From Candidatus Thorarchaeota archaeon (GTDB lineage: Archaea > Asgardarchaeota > Thorarchaeia > Thorarchaeales > Thorarchaeaceae), in NCBI GenBank assembly GCA_016840245.1, contig JAEOST010000757.1, positions 1 through 6,322 on the forward strand: a stretch of 6,322 bases of DNA. The letters are read 5' to 3'. Below, piece after piece: positions 6,293 to 6,322 of the stretch. Made by a program: the position numbers and the translations under genes. Below the pieces are notes generated by a model that worked only from the letters and a program-made list of their open reading frames with translations, ran no database searches and was not told the origin of the DNA. Positions within the stretch are counted from its first letter, which is position 1. Each line of letters opens with the position of its first letter.

Positions 6293-6322
6293 ATGAACGA
6301 AACATGGAGCGGTCACGATGTC
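6293..6322 (+). CDS. Possible start of a further gene, cut by the window edge
   Basis: An ATG at 6293 opens a frame that stays open for ten codons to the end of the window (MNETWSGHDV). It lies about 60 bases after a strong TATA box. No ribosome site is evident and ten codons prove little, so this is only a placeholder. Confidence 0.12.
   Translation, partial: MNETWSGHDV

Overview
The window looks like archaeal chromosome, most likely from an Asgard lineage such as Thorarchaeia. Both genes encode exported proteins with the same plan: a signal peptide, a glycosylation-rich extracellular part, a Thr/Pro-rich stalk, one C-terminal membrane helix and a short basic tail. TATA-like promoters, Shine-Dalgarno-type start sites, moderate GC and a run of W/P/D/Y-rich Ig-like repeats ending in a NYT...VTD...GGNT...DTV pattern fit this. 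The assignment rests on style, since no phylogenetic marker gene is present.

Layout. Positions 1-210 hold no supportable gene, but contain a hairpin plus T-run (137-185) that probably terminates the minus-strand gene. Positions 211-4482 (minus strand) encode a 1423-residue membrane-anchored subtilisin-like protease. It has catalytic Asp171, His311 and Ser624, an oxyanion Asn403, two insertions in the catalytic domain, three diverged Ig-like domains and four tandem 92-residue repeats. Positions 4483-5097 are a 615-base divergent intergenic region with a TATA-like element for the protease and three copies of a TCACC-NN-GGTGA palindrome. Positions 5098-5757 (plus strand) encode a 219-residue surface protein of unknown function. 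Positions 5758-6322 appear non-coding: a string of short inverted repeats, then a very AT-rich stretch with clustered TTAGT motifs and a perfect TATA palindrome. The last 30 bases could hold the start of another gene.

Working together. The two genes are transcribed divergently from one intergenic region and both products are predicted to sit on the outer cell surface, so shared control and a shared surface role are plausible but unproven. The protease would cut proteins outside the cell on a long stalk of about 680 residues. The small protein could be a surface receptor, adhesin or a subunit of another complex. The best candidates for something new are the Ca-binding-like insertion in the protease, the repeated palindromes between the genes, and the structured non-coding tail.
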